Origin: Fragilaria crotonensis
Taxonomy: Eukaryota; Bacillariophyta; Fragilariophyceae; Fragilariales; Fragilariaceae
Reading direction: 5' to 3'
NCBI GenBank assembly: GCA_022925895.1
Contig: JAKSYS010000179.1
Span: 30,536 to 94,535 of the forward strand
Length of the DNA stretch: 64,000 nucleotides
In this document: in pieces, positions 54,901 through 64,000 of the stretch
Layout: every line of letters starts with the position of its first letter
How positions within the stretch are numbered: the first letter of the stretch is position 1
Program-made: the position numbers and the translations under genes
The notes under the pieces: generated by a model
Databases searched by the model: none
What the model was told of the DNA's origin: nothing
What the model saw: only the letters and a program-made list of their open reading frames with translations

Positions 54901-57900
54901 ACTGTCTTCGAAAAGATCGCCAAGATCAACGAGCCGACGACCGCCGAAGCGTCTACTTGTAGCAGAGCAAGGACTTCGCTCTTGCGACTGCTGGATAAAG
55001 CTCCAGGAGGGGTCGACTCTTCGGATTCTGAAGTAGGGGTTGCAAACAGAGACAATTTTGCTGTGCCCTTGGGAAGAGACGCCATGACGAGAGGAGTCGA
55101 GATGAAACTTGGCCTGCGTAGGGACTTGGCTATGAACGAGAAACTCTACAAGGAAATATGCCACGCGAGGGAGGAGTACATGGCAGATGCTCTCACTTTA
55201 AAAGAAGAAATGGAGCACCAGGACGAAGACGCCGACGATGACGATGATGACGACGAAGACAATGCTAAAGACCCAGAAAACGCAATCCAAAGATCATCGC
55301 AACAACTGGATGAAGGTGAAAAGGTCAAGGACTCTCCTGTTCCAATGAATGCTGTTGCACAAACCGCTGAGGTTGTAGCCACGGTCGTTGGAAACGGGGA
55401 TGACATTGTGAAGAACGATTTACCAACAAAAATTGGGAAGGTAACGCCTTACGATGATTTTTGCGGTGACATTCCAACCGCTCCTGAGCTCATCCGGAGA
55501 TGCCTTGCCGTGTTGAGGGTACTATCCCAAACCAATGCAGCGGAACCTTTTGTCTACCCTGTTGATCCGCAAACCAACCCTGGATACTACGAAAGCATCT
55601 TACATCCCATGTGCCTGAGAGAAATCGGAAAGAGGCTAACTGCGGCTGCCAACGAGCATGCCAAGTTGAATGATCCGCTCAAGGCATTGCCCTTCGTCGA
55701 ATCTACAGTTGCACAATTCGCCCGTAACGTCAGGCTGATTACCCAAAATTGTTCTTGCTACCCCAGCGCTGGCGCTACAGTCATCGCTGCTGGCGATGAA
55801 CTGCTCCGCATTTTTGAGCGGTTATTGTTGGACTGGGTTTTGTCGCCTCGCAGCATCTTGCCGTCAATCGAGGACCTTGACGACGACAAATGTGTGGAAT
55901 TCCATGACTCCGACGACGACTCACTTGTCCTGCTTTGCGATGGATGCGAAGGCAAGTATAATATGGGGAGGCTAGATCCACCACTTCGAGATGTACCAAA
56001 AGGAGATTGGTTTTGTCCTCGATGTCTGAGCGGCCGTTGTTGGGAGTCTCTCGACCCACGAAAAGACAAAGTGCTCAAGCGCTCCTCGAAGCAGGGCGAG
56101 GAGCAGCATTGGACCGTTCGTCGCTCCTACTTCGTTCACTGAGGATTCGAAGACAAAGCCCACTCTTAACTACATTCTGACCAACCAAACTGGAGCTACG
56201 ATTTCGCTTCCAGTCGATGAAGTTGACTCGCTTTGGAATCCCAAGGCACACCGGTCGATCCAGTGCACTGTCTAGAAGCAGTTTCAGAATGCCCAGGCTA
56301 TTCGCAAGGACCGAACCACGGCAAATACGATAATTTGGTTCTGTTGCTGCCAACCCTAGCATCTCCGATGCGGCGGCCCAGGCGTTCATTTCGAGTTCCG
56401 TGTATCAAGATACTATTAATAGCAGTAGCACCTTCATGTTGGTCAACCCGGAAGATCTTCAGTCATCAGAGTGAGTCGACTGCTAACTCTTCTTGTCGTG
56501 AAGTGTGCATCGAGTGAGATGATGAACGCTCTTGCCAGTAAATTGGAAGCAGACGCCGCAGAGAAGATGGCCAAGCTTCGCAACGAATCAGCGCGCCTGG
56601 ATCTTCACGCCCTTCTTCCTAACAAATGAAGATGAGATCGAAGACATACACGCGGAGGCAGCTGCTGCAGTGAAGGATGAAGAGGATCGTCACGACAAGA
56701 AGGCGGACGGTGATACAACGGCTGTGGTTGTCGATGCCACCGCGATTGAAATCCTAAACGACGTCACCCTGATTCAGAGGGTGCCAGGTCTGCCCTGCCC
56801 GCAACTGTCGCTTCCAGTGCAGTCGGAAACGACGAGTCTGGTTTTGATTGTCGGAAGAGATGCAACGGAAGCACGCCTGATCATCTGCAATCGAAGAGAA
56901 AGACAAGCGATACAAACTGAGGGAAGAAAATTTGGCTGCCTTTAACATCAAGAATCAGTTGAAGTCAACTGCTGCGTCGTTCGAAGAAGATAACGTCTCC
57001 CTTGTTGTCGATAATACTTTGGGTTCCCGTGAGAAAGGCCTTAATCTGGCATCGACACGATGCAGAGGTTTATTGTGTAATTTCTGCGGGTTGTCAGATA
57101 TTGCCTTGGGGAGTCCACTCCTGCGAGTACCGAACATGGAAGAGTGGTATGAGCTTATGCCTCACATGGCGAGGAATCGTCGTGTATTCTTACTTGCTGA
57201 CGTTAGCGGTCATCCTGCCAACGAAGAAAAGATCATGCCCATGCCCGCAAAGTCGAGAGGCAAGAGCCTCCTTGTTGTGAAGGTGAAGGTTGGCGGCGAG
57301 ATAGTGTCCTTTCCCGACGAGGCGCATTTCGAGGGCATCGCCGACGGCGGAATCATGGAATATTTACCACGAAATGAGGACGGCTGTCAACACGAGTTGA
57401 TAAGTCGTTACGAAACCGGTATTCCTTATGTGTCGGGATCATCGTCAGCCCACGAATGCTGTGCAATATCAGCACACAACGCTCGCAAGGAACGCGTAGT
57501 CACGGAACATAAAGCAAAGAAGCAAGTGGCATTGAACGCGATGCGGGGATCCTGTGTGGGCGAACTCTTTCGCTTGGTCGAGACGGAAATGGACGCTCAT
57601 TTTGGAAATTCAACACTGACGGCGCGTTGTTTGTCTGCGACGGCGACGACGCCAAACTTGGCGTCGCTATGAAGACCCTGAGGTCATTGCCAGCGTCATT
57701 GTGTCCCTTGAAAGGACCCGGTTGTCGCCGAAATCAAGCGAGTTTTCCCGACGCTGTTCGACTTTGAGAGGCCGCCAATGGACACAGTTGCTCTTAAAGC
57801 GACCATTTGCAAAGGACGTCTCCCTGTACAGGCTGTTGCTTCGGACGCGGTGAGAAAGGCTAAAGGTATCGACGATACCGATGAGCAAGACGAACCATAT

Positions 57901-58632
57901 CAACCCGGTGAAGACGTCCTGGTTGAATCGAAATGCGGTCGAATGCTTTGGGATGCTAAAGTTCTCGATGTTTCTCTAAGGGATGAGAAGGTTACTCGGT
58001 ACAGAGTTCACTACAAAGGGTGGAGTTCCCGCTTTGATGAATGGGTAACCCCATTCCGCGTCGTGGAGCCAATAGATTCAAACCTCGCGATTCAACACGA
58101 AATGGTGCACGAATTACATAGCAACGCCACGGTTGTTCCTGAAATTCTGAGGAATATGAACTCGAAAAAGCACTTAAATAGCAGGGATCGTGCACGAAAC
58201 CGAGCACCAGTTCCAGACTTTACTGATGTTGCGAAAGTGCCACCGTCGGCCTCGTCTGGAGAGCAGGCATTTGCGTTGGCCAAGGCGGCTCTGTTGATGA
58301 TCGAAGCAGCACTTCCATGTGGGGCCATTGACAACTCTCCAACAGGCGCGTGGCGCCCCGAGATTGCCGCTGAATGGCGCAGGGTTGTGCAAACTGCACC
58401 TGGTCCATACACGCTCATGGGATGTGTATTTCTCTTGGAGGAAAACATAGACCCCGAATGGATCGATCCCCATATGACTCACCTGTTAGCGTGTCTTCCA
58501 CAGCGATGGAAAGCTATTCGAGAGGCAACTTTCTCTGGTCTGTGTCTTCGCATTGCAATGCTGGACCAAGGCGTGCTGTATGACACGGTGGACACACGTA
58601 AATACGCAGGGAAAGGTAGAAAAGACTTCTAG
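51959..58632 (+). pseudogene. Giant chromatin reader: FYR, Tudor-like, DDT, bromodomain, PHD, chromo-barrel (frame broken)
   Basis: Pieces in changing frames read as one gene. Order: acidic start (MSIYAENGYEEEV, 51959); basic KKRKRPGPKPKRRR; FYRN/FYRC (IYPVGFSCDRYEFSPVHGRI, then DGPLFRIMWGGG); Tudor-like barrel (VRVKYERNQWYSGTIVDVDE); an 80 nt intron (52925-53004, phase 1); coiled coil; DDT domain (LCQLFDEDVLRCWDFLSSYG); TWQEVARLAFLSD; bromodomain (FVYPVDPQTNPGYYESILHP with the QNCSCYP Asn loop); PHD (LVLLCDGCEGKYNMGRLDPP, then DWFCPRCLSG); Cys-pair (LLCNFCGLSDIALGSPLLRV); chromo-barrel (ESKCGRMLWDAKVLDVSLRD, then HYKGWSSRFDEWVTPFRVVE); WHIM-like end. Likely a nuclear remodeller or histone-reader subunit. 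Breaks near 52130, 52680, 54370, 56100, 56260, 56620, 56885 and 57650 are mostly single-base shifts; at least the 52925 one and perhaps 56465 are introns. Confidence 0.72.
52925..53004 (+). other. Intron in the chromatin gene
   Basis: GTGAGT donor after CCGCCGG and an ATAG acceptor before gttctcaata; splicing rebuilds a Gly codon (GGT) and continues the frame. Length 80 nt, like other introns in the window. Confidence 0.85.
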
Positions 58633-58775
58633 TGGAGCGTGTTTGACATCGGAGAGGATATCCTACTATCCCCTCGTTAAGACTTCACATCGATATCCGC
58701 GACCAGGGCGTGCTGTATGACAAGGTGGACAGAACTCGCAGGGAAAGGTGGAAAGGGATTCTCGTGGAGCTATCA
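58562..58775 (+). repeat. Direct duplication of the chromatin gene's 3' end
   Basis: The word ggcgtgctgtatgaca at 58569 recurs at 58708, about 139 nt later, followed in both by ggtggaca...cgcagggaaaggt. The second copy lies beyond the stop, so the last about 25 codons were duplicated in tandem and then diverged. Confidence 0.75.
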
Positions 58776-59115
58776 TGGGTCATCGAGGCGCGCAGCATGC
58801 TATCCCCCAATCGTGGAATAACGGAGCAGGCTTATCAGCTTCATCAGGCTTGATCCATTTTGGACTACCTTTTTTAACTGATAGCAGGTTGAAGATCACC
58901 ATTTCTACTGAATTCAGTAATTGTGAGAAGGTCAAAATTGCAACGAATAATCGCACCTCAGGGCTGAACACTGAACAGTGTCTTGTTTGTACATGTATTC
59001 GTTGGAAAGGTTTTTTATGCCCGCAGTTGCAATTATCGATGCAGCAATTGTAGATGTGAAGTTTTTGAGTGTAATGACTCGCGCTAAAATATGTAGGGTG
59101 AGATAACTACTTTAT
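58776..59115. other. Spacer before the piggyBac-like gene
   Basis: No gene recognised. The left boundary of the piggyBac-like element should lie here, but I could not find a matching terminal repeat or TTAA pair. Confidence 0.4.
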
Positions 59116-61094
59116 TCAGTCGTCCACTCCATTGTAGTTTTCTTTTGATGCGATGTGTATTCCGATACAAGTAGGGCACAACCAGTACCCTATTTTGCAT
59201 CTGCAATACGTTCGGATGCGCCTTGTGCAGTTGTACGTCTTACAGACATGTTGCGGGTACATTGTAGCAAGCTGTGTCCACTCGGTACCCGTCCATTGTC
59301 CTGCAAATCTGGGTGCCGTTTCTTCGCCACAAGTAGAGGCACACAAGCCTTCATGCACTCTCTGTCCTCGCACTTGATATGAGTAATCTAGAAGCTCTTT
59401 CGCCAGTTTGCGCCTGAACTCAATCTGGTTCAGAAGCTCCGAACCAGAAAAATACGCGTATGCCAGTCGTGCATTGACCTCGACGAGTGCCAAGATAAAC
59501 GTGAAGACGCGAATCTTCCAATCCTTGGTGCTCAGTGATGCTTCCAGTGAAATCGGCGAATGCCGAAGGTTGTTGTGATCATCAACTTTGTGTCTGAATT
59601 TGAGGTGATTATGGAATGGCTCGTAGTACTTGAATTTCTTCGTCACTCGTCGTCCATTTTCCAAGATTGACCTCTGTGTCCACCCATCATTGATCTCAAT
59701 ACAACTTCCATACGTTGTCATCAACTTCATCACATAATCCTCTTCCTTCATCGCAAAAAGTCTAAACGCTTTTCCGCCAACGCTTCCTGGTAGAGCTTCC
59801 ACAGAACCGACAGTCTTACCAACAAAGTATTGATCAATGGCCTCGCCATCAATGTATTTTGGCCAATATCGTCGCTTCTTTATGACTGCCGACGAAAAGA
59901 TCCCAACAGATGCAAGATTCAAGATTGCATCGATGACACAAAAACCACTATCCATGATGACAACTCTCCCGGAGTGTGCAATGGATTCGGTTAATCGCAA
60001 TAGCAGTCCAGAAGTTATTCCTTTCTCGTGATACTTTGGAGGAGGAATTTCCTTGGGACGATCGTTCCCTTCAACCAATTCAATCGAGTACATAATCCCC
60101 GACAGGCCGCAACACACAGAATGATACTCGTTGCCCATGGGATGGGGCTTACGAGGTACGAACATCCAACCAGGGCATGTGTATTGGTTTGTCCACACCG
60201 ACATGCTTTCATCCAGGCAACTTACCCATCCCGGGCTGAAGGATGACTGTGTGTGCTCATTGAATGCCCGTATCAGGTCGTTGACCTCGTGGAATGGGTG
60301 TTTAAATGAAGGAAGAGGTTCCTGAGTGAATTTAAGATGCTTGAGGATATCTTCGAATCGACGTCGTGACATGAATGAGTGCAATCTGAACGGTGCCCCG
60401 CAAACATATCTGGAGTATCACTTGACCAAAAGTCTCGTCTCGCATTCCCTTGTGTTGTTGCCATAATAATAATCAGTGCCAAGAAACGAAGAAACTCTTC
60501 CCATGTCAATGGAGGGGTGCATTTCGTTGCCGGTAAAACGGTGTTCTTAAAGTAGCTTACCGGAAGGAAATGGGTGAAGTAACCCAAAATGGTGTGAAGC
60601 GTACGGTCAGCTTGTATCAATGATGGCTTCATATCAACATCCCCACAAAGTCTTTCAGGATCCAATGGAACACTGTTCCACTCCATGTAGATACATCTCT
60701 CGTCACTGTTATCGGATGATGGAGAAGGAATGTTCTCCGGAGCTGGGTCGTTGTCATCATCAACACAAAAACCAAGCGCTCGGAAATTCGATGCGACTTC
60801 ACCACCGATCAAATTTGTCGGAATTTCAGCACCTTCGTTTGCTTGCCCATCCATAGCCAGAGCTTCATTGGTTTCATGAGAATCTTGTAGTGTGTCATTG
60901 AAGATATGCTCCGGGGCTCCTTCTTGAACCACCTTACAGTGTCGTGCAACAGCATGAAGAAGCTGACCATTGTCAAAATCATTGTGACGCATGATTATGC
61001 ACGACTGGGGCTTTGAGACTGTTTTCTCCTCCTGTCCTACAGCAACAAGATCATGGAGCATATCCGTCTTCCCAGCATTTGATACTGCATCCAC
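59116..61094 (-). pseudogene. PiggyBac-like transposase, one frameshift
   Basis: Two overlapping frames, 61094-60273 and 60384-59116, make one protein. The N-terminal frame gives the piggyBac entry domain (SYFKNTVLPATKCTPPLTWE, then EFLRFLALIIIMATTQGNAR). The second gives MSRRRFEDILKHLKFTQEPL, LDESMSVWTNQYTCPGWMFV (first Asp), RVVIMDSGFCVIDAILNLAS (second Asp) and HKVDDHNNLRH (third Asp), and ends with a Cys-rich domain (YNCTRRIRTYCRCKIGYWLC). All three catalytic Asp positions are present. The break is one base, near 60396, in a GGGG run where five G are needed. No ATG is in place at the 5' end: the 61094 start codon is GTG, and the frame runs open further up, so a missing upstream exon or truncation is likely. 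Domesticated copies exist in some eukaryotes, but a recent transposon is likelier. Confidence 0.82.
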
Positions 61095-61176
61095 TAGCGT
61101 TCGAGGTGTAGAAATTTCTTTAACACCGAGATCTTGGCGCCGACGCCACGGCGGAGCCGTTTTAATTTCGGCATGA

Positions 61177-61791
61177 TTAAATAGACGACAAAGAATTAAT
61201 GCAACGAATGCGTAACTTTAAAGTGTTGTATCTCAAGATCTATTGCTCAACCTAACACAGCTTGGTGTTCTTGATTCGGTCATCAAGATGTAGCAATTGA
61301 TGCGTTTAGTCTGATAATGCGGTTGAAATGCAATAGAGTAGGGTATGAAATTGCAGTATTGTAGTCCTGAGTCCAGAATCCAGAATCCGATAGTACTGGT
61401 AGAAGGTACAAGGTACAAGTACTACTAGTAGAAAGTAGAGGTACTGTAGCTCGTCGAGTCTAATCTATTTTTCCAAGCACCGCGAGTACAAGTACTACTT
61501 GAATGTAGTACTACAGTACGAGTATGACATCTGAATATATATATATACCCATGTATACATATATGAGGCTTTGCCTGACAAGATTCTGTTTGCTACTGTA
61601 CCTGGTACTACTAGTCTAGTACTGTAGTATATAGTATACACTAAAAGCTGAAGCTACTCCTTGTATAAGCTACAGTACTCCAGTACCGGTAGATATACCT
61701 CGACTCGGCTACTGGTAGAGCGCTGCATTTTTGCACTGAAGTCTCCTGTTCCGCATCGTTCGAAATCGAATGCAACGAAGCACAGAATCGA
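61177..61791. other. Spacer before VPS33, GTAC-rich
   Basis: No gene. GTAC words cluster at 61395-61530 and 61595-61690, and an (AT)n stretch of about 10 nt lies near 61540. Confidence 0.5.
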
Positions 61792-63785
61792 ATGATGAGC
61801 AACATGCAAGGTCGACCAGTTACGGCCAGCAAGGATGCTGACGTGATTCTGCCTCCTGTATCTCCTTTAAATCCGGTCCCAGCATTGCCGGCTGCTTTGA
61901 GGATCGACAATCGTGAGATGCCCTCCCTCCTTCAATCAATTCCTGGACGGCAGCTTTGGTGTTTGGTTGCGAAAGTTTGCGTACTCTCTTAATGCGACAG
62001 GTCTTGTCGATCCACATGGCCGAGTCTTCAAGGAAAGAAAACTGGGACGCGGCACAATTCTTTCCATTGCCTCATGGCCTACAAATAATCGGGACTAAAG
62101 TGCTTCCTGACAAAATTTCAGTTTAATTCAGATCCATCTCCACTTCCAATCGCTGACGTCTGGGACGAAAAAGTCGACGTTGTCACCTATTTCTCCGGCC
62201 TTCATCATTGACGCACACTATACATGTGTCGAACCGTATTAAGAACTGGAAAAGTCGGACACATCATCGCATCGTCTATATTCCTCAAGCAACTTCTATG
62301 TGTCACAAGATCCTCTCAAATTTGGGAATCAATAGTTTGCCGAATGTCACGATACATCGACTGCAGACCGACGTCTTTCCTCTCGAGTCCGACCTTTGTC
62401 GCTGGAATATCCTGATGCCTTGAAAGAATGCGAAATCGAAGGCACACCGTCATCTCTCATCGCCACTGTGGCGAGGGCCTTACTCAAGATTCAAGACGTG
62501 GTGGGTACCATTCCAAGGCTACAGGCATTGGGGCCTCTGGGTGAAGAAGTGGTAAAGAAAATGACAACAATGCGTCTCGAGCAACATCTGCAGGACAATC
62601 ATCCTACGAAATTCTGCAGAGAATGTTCGTGCAATGATGGTGATCGATCGCAAGGTGGACATGTTGACACCGATGTTGACTCCTCTGACGTACGAAGGAT
62701 TGCTGGATCAGGTGGTGGGGATCGATTGTGGATTTTTAAAGGTCAACGCAGGTTATCAACCCTGATGATGCTGAACCAGAGCAAGTCGCCCTTGGTGTGA
62801 ACGGGTCAGATGCACTGTACATGGAAGTGAGGGACCAACACGTAGAAAAGTTTGCCTGTTTCTTCAAAATCAAGCCGCTCTACAACAGTCTCACGCCAAC
62901 TTTACAAACAAAGAAAAGAAGAAGGACCTGGACGAGATCCATCAGTTTGTCAAACAGATTCCTATCTTTACCAAGAACTTGCGTTCGCTTACAAACCACA
63001 TCCATCTCGCGGAACTAGTGAAGGCTAACTCGGAAGAATCCAGCTTTCGTGAGCGATGGCAAACCGAACGATCCATGGTCGAGGGGGAAGTGTGCTACGA
63101 TATTTTGGAGGAGCTAATAGCAACCCAGCACCCTCCTCTGCAAGTCCTGAAACTGTTGGCCTTACAATCACTTGCGGGAGGTGGAATCAAGTCTTCCAAG
63201 TACGATTCGTTGCGACGAGATTTGGTCCAAACGTATGGATATCATTATATGTTTGTTCTTAATAACTTGGAGAAGGCGGGCCTGGTGCGTCGGCGAGATT
63301 GGATGGATTCTGCGGCTGTATTCAGCAACATCCGCAAGACCATGATCTTGATCAATGCAGAGGTTGATCCTGTTGAGCCGGACGATGTTTCGTATGTTTC
63401 CAGCGGGTACGCTCCACTTTCTGTGCGATTGCTGCAGACTGCCGTTAAAGGGTGGAAAGGCAAGGACGAATTTCTGAAGGACTTACCAGGGCGGTTGGTT
63501 GATATCATGCAGCAAAGTCCTCCACTAGACTTTGCTTCGTCACTCCAAACTAAGCCGACAGAGCCTGGCGCTTTCGCGAGACTAAAGGGTGACCGAAAGC
63601 CAACTCTTGTTGTCGTCTATGTTGGAGGGGTCACGTACATGGAGATTGCAGCGCTTCGGTTCCTGAGCAAGCGGGGCTCCTTTCCGTATCACATCGTAAT
63701 TGTCACAACCAAGGTCATCAATGGCACCACACTTGGAGTCACTGACTTCCTAAACGTGTGCTTAAACCCTAAACTAGCTAGCTGA
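61792..63785 (+). pseudogene. VPS33: VPS33 (Sec1/Munc18 family), broken by several frameshifts
   Basis: The start is near 61792; LRIDNREMPSLLQSIPGR fits the VPS33 N-terminus. Then PLESDL and LEYPDALKECEIEGTPSSLI, ARALLKIQDVVGTIPRLQAL, and in a shifted frame MVIDRKVDMLTPMLTPLTYE, the Sec1 core signature. The long open 3' part (from about 62979) has SLTNHIHLAELVKAN, VLKLLALQSLAGGGIKSSKY, VQTYGYHYMFVLNNLEKAGL, DDVSYVSSGYAPLSVRLLQT and the diagnostic end VYVGGVTYMEIAALRFLSKR. VPS33 is the SM subunit of HOPS/CORVET, guiding SNARE assembly at late endosomes and the vacuole. At least three shifts fall near 61960-62100, 62600 and 62855. The gene is essential in model species, so error is likelier than decay. 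Confidence 0.85.
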
Positions 63786-64000
63786 GCTCTTCTTCGTGGA
63801 CTGATGTGGTATGTACAAGGTACAATGGTCGGACTCCAAGGTTCCAAGAAGTTAAGTTCATACTGTGTACTCAGTACGCCCGTACTACATATGGTGTCGG
63901 CTAATTATGTGTATGCAGTACTCCTAGGCAGTACTCGTACTTAGTATGCATACTACTACCTTGTACATGTGGTACTCCAGTGCAAACCTGTACGACCTGG
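63786..64000. other. Right-edge spacer
   Basis: GTAC-rich (63808-63980) with no gene. Confidence 0.45.

Overview
The window looks like nuclear DNA of a diatom, probably a raphid pennate; I cannot fix the genus. The signs are compact eukaryotic genes with short GT-AG introns (about 70-80 nt), several N-termini with an ER signal peptide followed by the diatom plastid motif (an 'xAF' cleavage context), diatom-expanded families (helicase-associated repeats, an F-box-like propeller protein), and nuclear genes for RPB7, PRPF6, VPS33, MOT1/BTAF1 and Integrator subunit 2. Most genes lie head-to-head or tail-to-tail, and the spacers between them are strikingly rich in GTAC.

Layout. 0-5.4 kb: 5' part of MOT1/BTAF1 (-), a spliced MinE gene (+), and a proline-rich protein with four Cys/His modules (-). 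5.4-10.4 kb: gene-free spacer with a roughly 0.8 kb foldback element. 10.4-15.3 kb: a small ORF, a plastid-type NAD kinase (-), an F-box-like protein (+). 15.3-20 kb: pyrimidine tract and a 737 bp inverted-repeat element, then RPB7 (+) converging on a plastid-targeted FKBP isomerase (-). 20-28.6 kb: two ARM-type paralogues in inverted orientation around an acetyltransferase and a plastid membrane protein. 29.0-34.7 kb: a 5.7 kb decayed DNA transposon with perfect 29 bp terminal inverted repeats, MULE-like transposase remnants, a ULP1-like cysteine protease remnant and tandem repeats. 34.9-48.0 kb: Integrator subunit 2, a plastid class 3 lipase, a probable prenylated protein, a triple helicase-associated-domain protein and an EXS-domain membrane protein. 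48.1-64 kb: PRPF6, a very large chromatin reader (FYR, Tudor, DDT, bromodomain, PHD, chromo-barrel), a piggyBac-like transposase and VPS33.

The last 16 kb is notable for reading-frame breaks. PRPF6, the chromatin gene and VPS33 are each cut into several frames by what look like single-base indels, many in mononucleotide runs, while most genes before 48 kb are open. The exceptions before 48 kb are the second ARM gene (two breaks) and the 29-34.7 kb transposon. I read this as consensus errors or, less likely, decay of one segment.

Functionally the genes are mixed: transcription (MOT1, RPB7, INTS2, chromatin reader), splicing (PRPF6), vesicle tethering and fusion (VPS33), organelle division (MinE) and plastid metabolism (NAD kinase, FKBP, lipase). 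No operon logic is expected or seen. The most interesting non-standard signals are the GTAC-saturated spacers, a transposon family whose two copies are both bounded by GTAC, the domain-rich chromatin protein, and the foldback element.
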